64,000 nucleotides of DNA from an uncultured Oligella sp. (GCA_947632105.1 CANROD010000001.1:1-64000); one strand, 5' to 3'; shown: positions 35,592-47,133, counted from the stretch's first letter. Numbers and translations: made by a program. Notes: generated by a model not told the origin, from the sequence alone.

Positions 35592-36959
35592 CTAATTAGC
35601 CTTCTCACGCTCTCTCAGTAACCAAATAATTAAAAAGCTAAATGGCAAAATAAATAAAGTGGGACTACGATAAGGGTGCAATTCACTAAAATTAAAGATA
35701 TTAACCCAAACCGTATTACTAGAAATAATAAATACTAAACTACCAAGAGAACCGATCAATAGCGAATAAAAAGCACCTTTTTCATTAAAACCTTTGAAAT
35801 AGAAGCGACAAAACATCACTGGAAAATGCGCACTAGCCACCCAAGCAAAAGCAATCCCAAAAAGAAAGGCTAAATTCACCCCTTTGAATAAATAGGCCAA
35901 CCCCACACCAGCCAAAAAGATCGCTACAACAGAGACTTTGGCAATAAACACATTACTGCTCTGCTTAGGTAACAAACTTGGTATTAAGTCCTGAGTAATA
36001 CTGGCACTGGCAGCCATCACCAAACCTGCAATCACTGCTAACACCGTGATAAAGACTAAAATCGCCAGAACCCACTGAAACACCGAGCCACCGATCAAAC
36101 TCGCCAAATGCAAGAGAGCCATATTATTACCCCCCTCTAAGACCTGACCATTAAGCAGCACAAAAGCACCAAAGCCAATAATTAAATTCAAGGTAAAAAA
36201 TAACGCAATTAAAAAGGTCGCCCCCGCAGCCGAATAAAGTGCTGTTTTCTCATCCTTAACTGTAAAAAAACGCATCAAAATATGCGGTAAACCCAGTAAA
36301 CCAAAGGTCAAGCCCAAAACCAATGAGACTTGCTCAAGACCTAAACTAATGGCAGGGCTCGGCATTAAAGCTTTGAATTCAGATAAATTCGCCACTTGCT
36401 CAAAAAGACTAGCCACTGAAAAATCAAAGGACCTTAAGACTAAAAAAACCATTACCCAAGCAAAAATAAAGAGCAGCAAGGCCTTAACACTTTGCGCCAT
36501 CGTGGTCGCCCTCATCCCGCCAAATAGCACTAGCACACCCGTCAACACACCAACTAAAAGCAAAGACGTCGTGTAATCAATATCAATGAGTAGCGACAGC
36601 AAAGTACCTGCTCCCATCAACTGCACCAGCAAATAAAATACCGAGATAAGTAAACTAGTTGAAGCACTTAATATCTTTAAACGCTGACTATTAAATCCTC
36701 TATTAATTACATCTGAAAAGGTAAAGGCCTCGGTTTGACGTAACTTATCAGAAAAAAGAACAAGCAATAGTACCCAACCGACTAAGGTCGCTACGGCATA
36801 AAAAAGAGAATCAATACCCTGACCAAAGTACATGGCAATTGAGCCTAAAAAGGCTGCTGCAGAGAGATAGTCACCTGTTAAAGCCAAGGCGTTTTGCGTA
36901 GAGCCGACGGAGCGCCCAACCAAAAAGTATTGAACGATGCTTTTATTTGACTGAATCAT
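35592..36959 (-). CDS. Sodium:solute symporter (ActP-like), shortened N-terminus
   Basis: SSS-family symporter of 455 residues with about twelve hydrophobic segments. ActP-like signatures are ALTGDYLSAAAFLG, VLFGGMRATTMAQSVKA, and FGLLGLPHILMRFFTVKD. E. coli ActP is about 549 residues and has an additional first helix before this point; here the protein starts at YFLVGRSVG, and the stop of the small upstream gene leaves no room for that helix. The central blocks are intact, so it may work as a twelve-helix form. Substrate could be acetate or another short monocarboxylate. ATG 36959 preceded by TAAGG. Confidence 0.8.
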   Translation of the reverse strand: MIQSNKSIVQYFLVGRSVGSTQNALALTGDYLSAAAFLGSIAMYFGQGIDSLFYAVATLVGWVLLLVLFSDKLRQTEAFTFSDVINRGFNSQRLKILSASTSLLISVFYLLVQLMGAGTLLSLLIDIDYTTSLLLVGVLTGVLVLFGGMRATTMAQSVKALLLFIFAWVMVFLVLRSFDFSVASLFEQVANLSEFKALMPSPAISLGLEQVSLVLGLTFGLLGLPHILMRFFTVKDEKTALYSAAGATFLIALFFTLNLIIGFGAFVLLNGQVLEGGNNMALLHLASLIGGSVFQWVLAILVFITVLAVIAGLVMAASASITQDLIPSLLPKQSSNVFIAKVSVVAIFLAGVGLAYLFKGVNLAFLFGIAFAWVASAHFPVMFCRFYFKGFNEKGAFYSLLIGSLGSLVFIISSNTVWVNIFNFSELHPYRSPTLFILPFSFLIIWLLREREKAN

Positions 36960-36965
36960 AAAACC

Positions 36966-37172
36966 TTACTCCCCTGCCCTATGCTGGTGAATAATGACAT
37001 AGACAAGCGCCATCAATACTCCCCAAAAAATCACCGCAACACCCCAAAATAATGAACCTGGAATTCCTAACATTAAACTAGTGGCTAAACGTTGAGGAGT
37101 AAGACCGAGTAAAAGGTAGTAAACAGTCATCGGTAACAGAGTCGCGATAATTAAGAGTAATCGGTAATTCAC
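36966..37172 (-). CDS. Small two-helix membrane protein, putative symporter partner (DUF485-like)
   Basis: 68 residues with two hydrophobic segments (about 4-24 and 37-61) and a short basic tail. Small membrane proteins of this sort (YjcH/DUF485 type) precede ActP-like symporters, and this one ends six bases before the symporter start. It starts with GTG at 37172 and has a poor ribosome site, so the start is uncertain. Confidence 0.6.
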   Translation of the reverse strand: MNYRLLLIIATLLPMTVYYLLLGLTPQRLATSLMLGIPGSLFWGVAVIFWGVLMALVYVIIHQHRAGE

Positions 37173-37292
37173 AATTCATCATCCACTTTTGAGGAAAAGT
37201 ACGATTATCAGCGATATTTTCAGTAGAGGCAAATGAATTCCCTTGCCACTTGACTGCATGATAGAGGAAGTTAAGAAGTAATAGAGATAATT

Positions 37293-37323
37293 AAAAAAGG
37301 GAGCATCATTACACGACGCCCCC
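37293..37323 (-). terminator. Terminator of metQ
   Basis: On the minus strand GGGGGCGTC-type arm (37315-37323) pairs with GATGCTCCC (37299-37307) through nine positions including two G-T pairs, loop of seven, followed by six T (37293-37298). Confidence 0.75.
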
Positions 37324-37351
37324 TCTCAACACGAAAACTCAAACAGCAATA

Positions 37352-38152
37352 TTAAGGTGCTTTAACCGGAATCACTGTACCTTGGTACTTGTCTTCAATA
37401 AACCTTAACGTTTCCGGGCTCTGCCAAACAGCATTTAACTTTTGAATTGCCTCACTATCTTGGTTATCGACACGGCTTGCGCAAAGGTTAGCGTATGGAG
37501 AATCAGTATCCTCCATAAATAAGCTATCGTTCTTAGGGTTAAGATTTGCATCCAAAGCATAGTTAGTATTAATGACCGCCAAATCCACATCACTTAATAC
37601 ACGTGGAATTGTTGCTGCCTCTAACTCAACAAATTTTAACTTTTTAGGGTTCTCTGCGATATCACGTGACGTTGCAAAAAGATTATTCGGATCTTTTAAA
37701 GTAATTAGACCGGCTTTTTGTAATAACAATAGAGCGCGAGCACCGTTAGTCGTATCAGAAGGAATAGCAACAGAGGCACGATCTTTTAAATTATCCAACG
37801 AGTCAATTTTTGTAGAATAAGCACCTAAAGGCAAGATATACATATAGCCTTGTGGCACTAGGTCTTGGCCTTCATTTTCATTAAAAGAATCAAGGTGTGG
37901 CTTATGTTGGAAGCAGTTCATGTCAATCTGCTTTTCTACCACCTGCTGATTCGGTTGAATAAAATCAGTAAAGACATGTACCTTTAAGTCCACACCCTGT
38001 TCTGCCATCTGCGCTGTCATGAACTCTAAAATTTCAGCTGCTGGTACTGGTGTCGCAGCCACACTTAACTGCTCATTGGCTGAAGCCACACCAGTAGAAA
38101 CTAACGCGCTAACAGCTAAGGCGCTAAATTTGAGGGCAATATTTTTTCTCAT
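37352..38152 (-). CDS. metQ: Methionine-type ABC transporter substrate-binding protein (MetQ/NlpA family)
   Basis: 266-residue NlpA-family (PF03180) periplasmic protein that binds methionine or a similar ligand. Typical stretches are VAATPVPAAEILEFM, QIDMNCFQHKPHLDSFN and AVINTNYALDANLNP. MetQ is usually a lipoprotein, but the signal peptide here (STGVASA-NEQ) has no lipobox cysteine, so it is probably soluble. No metN or metI is adjacent; it must work with a distant transporter or act alone. It has its own terminator downstream. Confidence 0.85.
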   Translation of the reverse strand: MRKNIALKFSALAVSALVSTGVASANEQLSVAATPVPAAEILEFMTAQMAEQGVDLKVHVFTDFIQPNQQVVEKQIDMNCFQHKPHLDSFNENEGQDLVPQGYMYILPLGAYSTKIDSLDNLKDRASVAIPSDTTNGARALLLLQKAGLITLKDPNNLFATSRDIAENPKKLKFVELEAATIPRVLSDVDLAVINTNYALDANLNPKNDSLFMEDTDSPYANLCASRVDNQDSEAIQKLNAVWQSPETLRFIEDKYQGTVIPVKAP

Positions 38153-38167
38153 ACTAAGTCCTAATAA

Positions 38168-38467
38168 CTACTTCTTTTCAATCTTTTTTTGCTCTTCAGC
38201 TGCTAAAGCCTCTTGAGTTTCAGCAAGCTTTTCTTGAGCTGCCTTTTCTGCATCCTCGGCTGCCATTCGTATAGCTCCTGCAGTACCGACCACAGCAGCA
38301 TTTTCTTGGGCTTTGCGTAACTTGCCATCGCTGCCAAAGGCCTCTGGGTATTTTTTACGAAAGTGATTGGAGAGCATTTTCATGGCGACTAAATGAATGA
38401 CCACCAAAAAAACAACCATCACGACTGCTAACCAAAGGATATTCGGATAAGATAATAATGAGCTCAT
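38168..38467 (-). CDS. Small membrane-anchored coiled-coil protein, function unknown
   Basis: 99 residues: one N-terminal transmembrane helix (about 9-32), then an alanine/glutamate/lysine-rich segment (about 51-99) likely to form a helical coiled coil in the cytoplasm. I do not recognise a family. It lies 15 bases upstream of metQ's start and 20 after panC on the same strand, so it may be cotranscribed with panC. Confidence 0.65.
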   Translation of the reverse strand: MSSLLSYPNILWLAVVMVVFLVVIHLVAMKMLSNHFRKKYPEAFGSDGKLRKAQENAAVVGTAGAIRMAAEDAEKAAQEKLAETQEALAAEEQKKIEKK

Positions 38468-38487
38468 GTCAGCAAATCCTTTAGCTT

Positions 38488-40219
<1,732 letters not shown>

Positions 40220-40250
40220 CAGGATGACGTGCTATGAAAATAAACCAAGT

Positions 40251-40436
40251 TTATTTATTGTGATAAACATAAGGCTTTTGAGGTACGCGAGCGGCTTTAT
40301 ACTGCTCTTGCAACTCAAGGTCAACTTCCTTATCCCACAGAAGTAAGCGACCATCAACCTGACGTTTTTCCGTGTCAGGGTGCTCTTTTTTGTACTGATT
40401 AATAAATTGAGTTACCTCAGAAACATAACCTGCCAT
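40251..40436 (-). CDS. DUF3460 family small protein
   Basis: 61-residue soluble protein of the betaproteobacterial family DUF3460: starts MAGYVSEVTQFINQYKKEHP and contains GRLLLWDK. Function unknown. It precedes scpA, its usual neighbour in Burkholderiales. Two ATG codons lie in tandem; the second (40436) has the better spacing to AAGGA. Confidence 0.85.
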   Translation of the reverse strand: MAGYVSEVTQFINQYKKEHPDTEKRQVDGRLLLWDKEVDLELQEQYKAARVPQKPYVYHNK

Positions 40437-40577
40437 CATATTTCCTTATATAAAATTAACAATTAGTAGTTTTTTAAAGTTTAACAGAAGCCAACTAAGA
40501 GCTAAGCTAAAAGTTCTTCATTGCTGTTAAAATCATTGTGTTAATAATCAAATAAATCGTTTTACCTCAGGCAACTC

Positions 40578-41249
40578 ATGATTGAATTCCAACACGTTTT
40601 CAAATCCTATGGTCAGGGACCAAATATTCTCGCCGATCTTAATTTTAAAATTAATGCAGGTGAGTTTATTTTTGTTTCTGGTCCCTCAGGTGCGGGCAAA
40701 TCGACACTGCTCAAGCTAATTGGCGGCTTAGAAAAGCCTAGCCGTGGCATGATCGCCATCAAGGGACAGCGTTTAGACAAGTTACAATCCAGAGAGCGAC
40801 CATATTTGAGACGCCGTGTTGGTATTATTTTACAGGACACTCACTTGCTCTATGACCGCAGCGCATTGGCTAATGTTATGCTGCCAATGGCAGTGATGGG
40901 GCATAGCACCAAAAGCGCCGAGGCACGAGCGCGAGCAGCGATTTATAAAGTTGGCTTGGGAGGCAAGGAGCGAATGAATCCAGTTGAACTCTCTGGTGGT
41001 GAGCAACAACGTCTAGCGATTGCCCGTGCTATTGTCAATAGACCAGCCATTTTACTGGCCGATGAGCCAACCGCTAACCTTGACCAAGAAAATGCCCATT
41101 TAATTTTGGATGTGCTTAAAGATTTTAATCAAGTCGGCGTAACCACCTTAATTGCGTCACACGACAAACCTCTACTACAGCAACACGCTAATCGTACCTT
41201 ATTAGTTGAACCAGGCAAATTCATCGATCTGGGAGTTCATCATGCGTAG
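40578..41249 (+). CDS. ftsE: Cell-division ATP-binding protein FtsE
   Basis: ATPase of the FtsEX complex, which couples Z-ring state to peptidoglycan hydrolase activation. 223 residues with Walker A GPSGAGKS near 36-43, signature LSGGEQQRLAIARAIV, and Walker B ILLADEPTANLD. The N-terminus MIEFQHVFKSYG is characteristic. Overlaps ftsX by eight bases. Confidence 0.94.
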   Translation: MIEFQHVFKSYGQGPNILADLNFKINAGEFIFVSGPSGAGKSTLLKLIGGLEKPSRGMIAIKGQRLDKLQSRERPYLRRRVGIILQDTHLLYDRSALANVMLPMAVMGHSTKSAEARARAAIYKVGLGGKERMNPVELSGGEQQRLAIARAIVNRPAILLADEPTANLDQENAHLILDVLKDFNQVGVTTLIASHDKPLLQQHANRTLLVEPGKFIDLGVHHA

Positions 41250-42162
41250 TTGGTTAAGACAGCACTCATATGCGCTTAAGGTCTCCTTACGTCGCATTAT
41301 CCAGACACCATTTTCTTCATTGGCTAATATTTTAGTTATCGCCTTTGTTTTGTCATTACCGTTAATTGCTGCCTCACTGCTAGTTTCTCTAGAACCGGTC
41401 ACCCGTACTGTCTCAGTTAATCCGGCTGTCACTCTATTTATGAAGGACATAGTCAGCATTAATGACACTAACGATTTAGCGGTAGAAATTCACCAGCAAA
41501 ACCCAGAGTTAGTACAAGAAATTCAAGTGATTGATCGAAATGACGCACTTGAGGATTTAAAAAACACACCTGCTTGGACCGAGTCCTTAAGCGTATTAGC
41601 TCAAAACCCCCTACCTCACGCCATTATTATCACTTTATCTAATTCCGGGCAGGAGTTCGTTAACTCAGAGCATGTTTTAGCTTTCGCCAACCAACTGACC
41701 GCCTACGAGCAAGTAGACTTAGTGCAATTTGATAGTGATTGGGTTCAAAAGATCCAAGCCATTATGACCTTTATTAAAGTGGTCTTGTTATTACTGGCTA
41801 TCGGGGTTTCTGTCGTGGTGATTGCGACCGTGTTTAATACCGTACGCATGCAAGCGCTAGTTCAGCGTGATGAAATCTCGGTCGCTCGCCTAGTAGGCGC
41901 CACAGAAGCTTTTGTCCGTAGACCCTTCTTATACTTTGGCGCTTTGATTGGTTTTATCGCTGGATTAGTCGCAATTGGACTAACTGTCATCGCGCTATTG
42001 ATGGTTAATAGCTCAATCAAGGATGTTCTTGCTGAAAGCTATGATCATCCTTTTATGGTGCAATTGCCCGAGCTATTTTGGTTAATTTTCAGTATCGTGA
42101 TAGCCATGCTAGTAGCTGCCATCGCCGCTCGTTGGTCCGTGACACGTCATAGTAAGTTCTAG
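41242..42162 (+). CDS. ftsX: Cell-division membrane protein FtsX
   Basis: Four-helix membrane partner of FtsE with a periplasmic domain between helices 1 and 2. 306 residues from ATG 41242, preceded by GGAG; an earlier in-frame TTG at 41206 lies inside ftsE. The QIQVIDRNDALEDLKN...NPLPHAIIITL stretch of the periplasmic domain and the juxtamembrane EISVARLVGATEAFVRRPFLYFG are family hallmarks. Confidence 0.93.
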   Translation: MRSWLRQHSYALKVSLRRIIQTPFSSLANILVIAFVLSLPLIAASLLVSLEPVTRTVSVNPAVTLFMKDIVSINDTNDLAVEIHQQNPELVQEIQVIDRNDALEDLKNTPAWTESLSVLAQNPLPHAIIITLSNSGQEFVNSEHVLAFANQLTAYEQVDLVQFDSDWVQKIQAIMTFIKVVLLLLAIGVSVVVIATVFNTVRMQALVQRDEISVARLVGATEAFVRRPFLYFGALIGFIAGLVAIGLTVIALLMVNSSIKDVLAESYDHPFMVQLPELFWLIFSIVIAMLVAAIAARWSVTRHSKF

Positions 42163-42168
42163 TCGTTA

Positions 42169-43245
42169 ATGAGTAGTTTTGTACAAAGCCTATGCCGTTG
42201 GCAACGAGTGCATGGTCGTCATGACTTACCTTGGAAAAGCAACGATCCCTATAGGGTATGGCTTTCAGAAATCATGCTGCAACAGACCCAGGTTGCCACA
42301 GTAATTGATTACTACAAGCGCTTTTTAGAGCGCTTTCCGAGCATTATCGATTTAGCGCAAGCTGAACAATCTGAGGTGATGAGCTACTGGGCAGGACTTG
42401 GTTATTATGCCCGTGCACGCAATTTGCATCGCTGCGCTCAAATCATCATCGAGCAATACAATGGTGTTTTCCCACGTCAATTTGATGAAATTGTCGTTCT
42501 GCCGGGTATTGGTCGTTCGACTGCACATGCCATCATGGCCTTTTGCTATGGCGCTCACACGCCCATTATGGATGGTAATGTCAAAAGGATATTTACCAGA
42601 TACTACGGCATTAAGGGTGTAACGAGTACCGCTGCCATAGACAAACAGCTATGGTCACAAGCGGAAAAAACCCTAGGAGAGGCCATCAGTGAGAACCAAA
42701 CGGCAGTCGATATGGCTTGCTACACCCAAGCCTTAATGGATTTTGGCTCACTAGTCTGCACGCGCTCAAAGCCACTATGTGATAACTGCCCGATTGCTAA
42801 CTCCTGTTATGCTAAAAGGCACAATCTACAAAAAGAACTGCCTACACCTAAAGCCAAAAAACCGACACCTACTCGCCATACCGTGATGCTCTTACTCGTG
42901 CACAATGAAAAGATACTGTTAGAGCAACGTCCCCAGCAAGGAATTTGGGGTGGCTTATTATCTCTACCAGAATTTAGTGATATAGAGATGTTAGTGCACT
43001 ATCTGCAGAATCAAGGTTTGTTGATTAGCTCTGAAAATGAACTAGTTAAAATGGCTGCTTTTGAGCATATTTTCAGCCATTTTAAACTACATATACAACC
43101 TATTTTAGTTAAGCTCAGTGAGCATCAACAGGTCCAAGAAAAGCACCTTGGACATACTTACTATCCATTAAAAGAGTGGCAAGACCTACCTATTCCTAAA
43201 CCAGTCAGTTTACTATTAGATACAGTGACGAACGTACAGGTTTAG
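42169..43245 (+). CDS. mutY: A/G-specific adenine DNA glycosylase MutY
   Basis: Removes adenine mispaired with 8-oxoguanine. 358 residues: catalytic E34 (SEIMLQQTQV) and D135 (MDGNVKR), helix-hairpin-helix VVLPGIGRSTAHAI, [4Fe-4S] ligands C197, C204, C207, C213, and a C-terminal NUDIX-like domain (LLEQRPQQGIWGGLLSLPEF) that recognises 8-oxoG. Starts six bases after ftsX and converges with rodA. Confidence 0.94.
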   Translation: MSSFVQSLCRWQRVHGRHDLPWKSNDPYRVWLSEIMLQQTQVATVIDYYKRFLERFPSIIDLAQAEQSEVMSYWAGLGYYARARNLHRCAQIIIEQYNGVFPRQFDEIVVLPGIGRSTAHAIMAFCYGAHTPIMDGNVKRIFTRYYGIKGVTSTAAIDKQLWSQAEKTLGEAISENQTAVDMACYTQALMDFGSLVCTRSKPLCDNCPIANSCYAKRHNLQKELPTPKAKKPTPTRHTVMLLLVHNEKILLEQRPQQGIWGGLLSLPEFSDIEMLVHYLQNQGLLISSENELVKMAAFEHIFSHFKLHIQPILVKLSEHQQVQEKHLGHTYYPLKEWQDLPIPKPVSLLLDTVTNVQV

Positions 43246-43266
43246 CCTGCAAACCACTTAACTTAA

Positions 43267-44430
43267 TTAACGCTCCAAATATTCCCTTTGGTCAGCAACA
43301 CTAGGCACATACTTAGAAATACTCATCAGCATGCCACAAGCAACCCCCAGCGTGACTAGCGCCGTACCACCATAACTCATAAATGGTAAGGGCACACCGA
43401 CCACTGGCAATATACCCATGACCATACCGATATTTACAAAAATATAAACAAAGAAAGTCATCGTCAAAGCACCGGCCAAAAGACGACCAAACTGAGTTTT
43501 AGCTTTTAGGGCAATAAAAAAACCTCGGGCAAGAAATAAGGTATACAAACCTAATAATAAAATACAGCCATATAAACCAAATTCCTCAGCATAAACCGCA
43601 AAAATAAAATCTGTCGTACGCTCAGGGATAAAGTCTAAATGTGTTTGAGTGCCTTGCATATAACCCTTACCATAAACTCCTCCTGAACCGATCGCTATCA
43701 TCGCCTGTATTGTATGGAAGCCTTTACCAAGCGGGTCCATCGTTGGATCCATTAGAGTGCACACCCTACCCTTTTGATATTCATGCAAAATAACCCAATC
43801 AACGCCGGACTGGCAGAGTGTATCCTGATAGGCAATTATCAACGAGAGCGCGGTAACACCAATCACAAAGACCGGAACAATTAACTTAAAAGACAAACCG
43901 GCAAAATAGATGACAACTAAACCACTAGCTAGTACCAATAATGCAGTACCCAAATCCGGCTGCTTGATAATCAAGACAAATGGCACTATTAAAAGTATAG
44001 TTGCCACGATATAGTCCATCAGAGATAAATTATTACGATATCTGTCAAAATACCAAGCAAGCATCAACGGCATGGCCAATTTCATCATTTCAGAAGGTTG
44101 GATGGTAGCCACACCAAGATTTAACCAACGCGTTGCGCCCTTTTGTGTAATACCAACAAACTCCACCCCAACCAACAAGATCAGACCCACTATGTATGCA
44201 GGTACAGCCAAGCGCATAAGCAATGGTGGTTGAATCATAGCTACTACCCACATTGCTAAAAAGGCGATGATAAAGTTTCTTAACTGACCAGCAAAGCGGA
44301 AGTCCGTACTACCGACAGCAGAGTGCATCACCAACATGCTTAGACAAAAAAAAGCAGTCAGGATCAGCAACAACGGCCAGTCAAAACAACGCAACGAACG
44401 CAGCATCAGATTCATGAGTTTAGTCATCAT
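43267..44430 (-). CDS. rodA: Rod-shape peptidoglycan polymerase RodA
   Basis: SEDS-family glycosyltransferase making glycan strands with PBP2 in the elongasome. 387 residues with about ten transmembrane helices; family marks are TQKGATRWLNLGVATIQPSEMMKLAMPL, IKQPDLGTALLV, and VVGVPLPFMSYGGTAL. Starts at ATG 44430, overlapping the PBP2 stop as ATGA. Last gene of mreBCD-mrdA-rodA. Confidence 0.95.
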   Translation of the reverse strand: MMTKLMNLMLRSLRCFDWPLLLILTAFFCLSMLVMHSAVGSTDFRFAGQLRNFIIAFLAMWVVAMIQPPLLMRLAVPAYIVGLILLVGVEFVGITQKGATRWLNLGVATIQPSEMMKLAMPLMLAWYFDRYRNNLSLMDYIVATILLIVPFVLIIKQPDLGTALLVLASGLVVIYFAGLSFKLIVPVFVIGVTALSLIIAYQDTLCQSGVDWVILHEYQKGRVCTLMDPTMDPLGKGFHTIQAMIAIGSGGVYGKGYMQGTQTHLDFIPERTTDFIFAVYAEEFGLYGCILLLGLYTLFLARGFFIALKAKTQFGRLLAGALTMTFFVYIFVNIGMVMGILPVVGVPLPFMSYGGTALVTLGVACGMLMSISKYVPSVADQREYLER

Positions 44431-46547
44431 GATCCCATCCTCTCTTCTTTTTGAGATTTATTCTCTGTGATAACCTGAGTCGCTGCTTTAGTCAACGACG
44501 GCCGTTGACTATTTTTTGTTTGTTGATTCGAGTTTGGATTGCCGAAAATTTCTGGCAAAGGCTGTATAACTTCCTCTTCCTCAATATTGGTCGGCGCCTC
44601 AGGTATCTTAAGATCAGGTGAAACAGCCTCCGTTGCATCGCCTTCCATATTTAAAAAGTTTGGAATATAACTTTGGCGGTTGCGATATTGGGTATCATCA
44701 TCTAACCAGTAATCAAAGACTTTTCGAGCAATTGGTGCTGCCACCGTAGAACCCCAACCACCATTTTCCACAATGACTGCTAAAGCGATCGTCGGATTAT
44801 CAATCGGTGCATAACCCATATACAAGGCATGATCGTGCAAACGCTTATCTAGCTCACTCGCATTGTAACGACTACCTCTTAAGCTAAAGACCTGCGCCGT
44901 TCCTGTTTTTCCTGCGGAATCATAGTTAGCACCTTGAAACACCCGACGTGCTGTACCATGCGTAGGCACCTCCGCTAATGCCCTCTTGACAACATCAATA
45001 TCCTCTTGACGCATATCAATCCTATACTCAGGCGCGGCAACCACCGGCTCAGCACGCTTAAGCGTAGGGCTTTCTAACCAGTTCACAATATGAGGCTTTG
45101 TATAAACACCATCAGCTGCTAAGGTTGAAGTGGCCTGAGCCAATTGCATCATGGTAAAGGAGTTATAACCCTGACCTACCGCAACAGAAATAGTCTCACC
45201 CGGAAACCAAGTCTGTTGCTTAGGGTCCTTAAAGGCTGCTTGTTTCCATGCGCGAGACGGTAGTACACCCTTCTTCTCATGCGGCAAATCAATCCCAGTA
45301 GGCTTACCAAAACCAAATTGAACTGCAAAATCATGCAAGGCATCGACGCCAATAATAGGGCCTAAACTAAAAAAATAACTATCGGAAGAAACAACCAATG
45401 CCCGATGCATATCGATGGAACCATAGACTGCACCACCGGCATTTCTAAAGCGCTGATTACCAAACTCAAAATAACCAGGATCATAAACTTTTGTCTTTGC
45501 ATCACGCGCATTTAAGGTCAACGCTGCTAAAGCAACAAAAGGCTTATAAGTAGAACCAATAGGAAACGTACCGTAAATCGGTCGGTCAATCAATGGATGA
45601 TCTGGCGAGTCAGATAAACGACGCCAATTTTCAACATCAATGCCATCAACAAATAAATTAGGATCAAAAGACGGTGCCGATACATAGGCTAATACCTGCC
45701 CGTTTCTAGGATCGATAGCCACCAATGCACCACGTTGAGGATTTTCCGAGTCATTAAAAATATCCTCGACCATCCGTTGTAAACCAATATCAATTGATAA
45801 GCGCAAATTATCACCAGGGACAGGTTCGGTCCGTTCCAATACACGTACCGGACGACCGGAAGCCGCTATCTCTACCTGCTCCCAACCCGGCTTACCATGT
45901 AAAGCCTTTTCGTAACTTAGCTCAAGGCCTTTTTTGCCAATCACATCAGTACCACGATAGTCGCCTTCTAGTCCTTCGTCCTCAATACGCTGATAATCTC
46001 GCTCAGAAATACGGCCAATATAACCAACCAAATGGGCCGCTGATTCACCCTGAGGATACTCACGAACCCAGCGAGCACGAATGTTCACACCAGGATACTT
46101 AAACGAGCGCACTGCAAAAGCTGCAGCCTCCTCATCCGTTAGGTTACTACGCAAAATAATAGAGGCATAGCGCGTATTCATACCCATGCGCTGCTTAAAC
46201 CGTCGAACATCAAGCGAAGAAATCGGAATAATCTGATTGACCACTTCAATCATCGCATCGATATCGCGAATCTGTCCTGGCACTACCTCTAGCGTATAAT
46301 CTCGGTAGCTACGAGCCAATACCTCACCATTACGGTCATAGATATTACCTCGCTTAGGCGCTATTGGCACTAAAGAAATGCGGTTTTGATCAGCTCTCTC
46401 AGAAAACCCCTGATAACGTTCAACCTGCAGAACCCACAAGCGATAAATTAAAATAGAAAAGCATGCCAAGACAAAAATCGCTGCGACTAATACCCGCAAA
46501 CGATTTCTCGTTTTTTCTACTTTAAAGCGTCGTCTTTGTTCAAACAT
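44427..46547 (-). CDS. mrdA: Penicillin-binding protein 2
   Basis: Elongation-specific transpeptidase. 706 residues: cytoplasmic tail, one membrane helix (about 18-42), pedestal domain (PKRGNIYDRNGEVLARS), and the transpeptidase domain with S332-x-x-K335 (GSTYKPF), SSD at 387-389 and KTGTAQ. About 70 residues longer than E. coli PBP2 through a proline/glutamate/asparagine-rich C-terminal tail after the catalytic domain; such tails occur in other betaproteobacteria and their role is unclear. Confidence 0.95.
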   Translation of the reverse strand: MFEQRRRFKVEKTRNRLRVLVAAIFVLACFSILIYRLWVLQVERYQGFSERADQNRISLVPIAPKRGNIYDRNGEVLARSYRDYTLEVVPGQIRDIDAMIEVVNQIIPISSLDVRRFKQRMGMNTRYASIILRSNLTDEEAAAFAVRSFKYPGVNIRARWVREYPQGESAAHLVGYIGRISERDYQRIEDEGLEGDYRGTDVIGKKGLELSYEKALHGKPGWEQVEIAASGRPVRVLERTEPVPGDNLRLSIDIGLQRMVEDIFNDSENPQRGALVAIDPRNGQVLAYVSAPSFDPNLFVDGIDVENWRRLSDSPDHPLIDRPIYGTFPIGSTYKPFVALAALTLNARDAKTKVYDPGYFEFGNQRFRNAGGAVYGSIDMHRALVVSSDSYFFSLGPIIGVDALHDFAVQFGFGKPTGIDLPHEKKGVLPSRAWKQAAFKDPKQQTWFPGETISVAVGQGYNSFTMMQLAQATSTLAADGVYTKPHIVNWLESPTLKRAEPVVAAPEYRIDMRQEDIDVVKRALAEVPTHGTARRVFQGANYDSAGKTGTAQVFSLRGSRYNASELDKRLHDHALYMGYAPIDNPTIALAVIVENGGWGSTVAAPIARKVFDYWLDDDTQYRNRQSYIPNFLNMEGDATEAVSPDLKIPEAPTNIEEEEVIQPLPEIFGNPNSNQQTKNSQRPSLTKAATQVITENKSQKEERMGS

Positions 46548-46564
46548 TAGTTAATTCTTTATAC

Positions 46565-47131
46565 CTAAACAACTGCATCTTCATCATTAATCAATTGCCA
46601 CGGTAACTTCAAAATTAAATCAGCACAAAGCCACAAAAAAACATTGATAAAACCGCCTAACATCCAACCCCAACCACTCCAAGTACCAGCTATCCAAGCA
46701 TTAAGTATATGCTCCGGTAAAGGCACCAATAAAAAGATCGGCAGCATATAGACCATTTGACCGATCACTTCGAAATTCAACATGATTTTGCGAATTTTAA
46801 ACACAAAATACATAGTCAAAACATAAGTAATGGCATGACTCCCCAGCACGGTAGTATCATGAACATCCATTAATAAACCAAAGACAAAAGCCGCAACTAA
46901 GCCAACACCGGGAGCACTATGTGCCCCCCAAAATGCCAACACTACTAACAATAAGTCAGGTGCTCCATCCCAATTACGCCAAGGCAGTAAAGACGCTAGC
47001 CAAAGCAGAAAAATACTAATCCAAACATAATATGGATTAGCATTAAATGTGTAATTTACTGCACTCAAAGGCCGTAAACTGCCTAAGCCGCGCCGCTCTT
47101 GCTGCCTTTCTGGCTTCTCTCTAGTCACCAT
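46565..47131 (-). CDS. mreD: Rod-shape-determining membrane protein MreD
   Basis: Inner-membrane elongasome component, 188 residues, about five to six hydrophobic segments after a basic N-terminus rich in Arg/Glu. WRNWDGAPDLLLVVLAFWGAHSAPGVGLVAAFVFGLLMDVHD is the recognisable MreD core. Two bases separate it from mreC. Confidence 0.92.
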   Translation of the reverse strand: MVTREKPERQQERRGLGSLRPLSAVNYTFNANPYYVWISIFLLWLASLLPWRNWDGAPDLLLVVLAFWGAHSAPGVGLVAAFVFGLLMDVHDTTVLGSHAITYVLTMYFVFKIRKIMLNFEVIGQMVYMLPIFLLVPLPEHILNAWIAGTWSGWGWMLGGFINVFLWLCADLILKLPWQLINDEDAVV

Positions 47132-47133
47132 TG

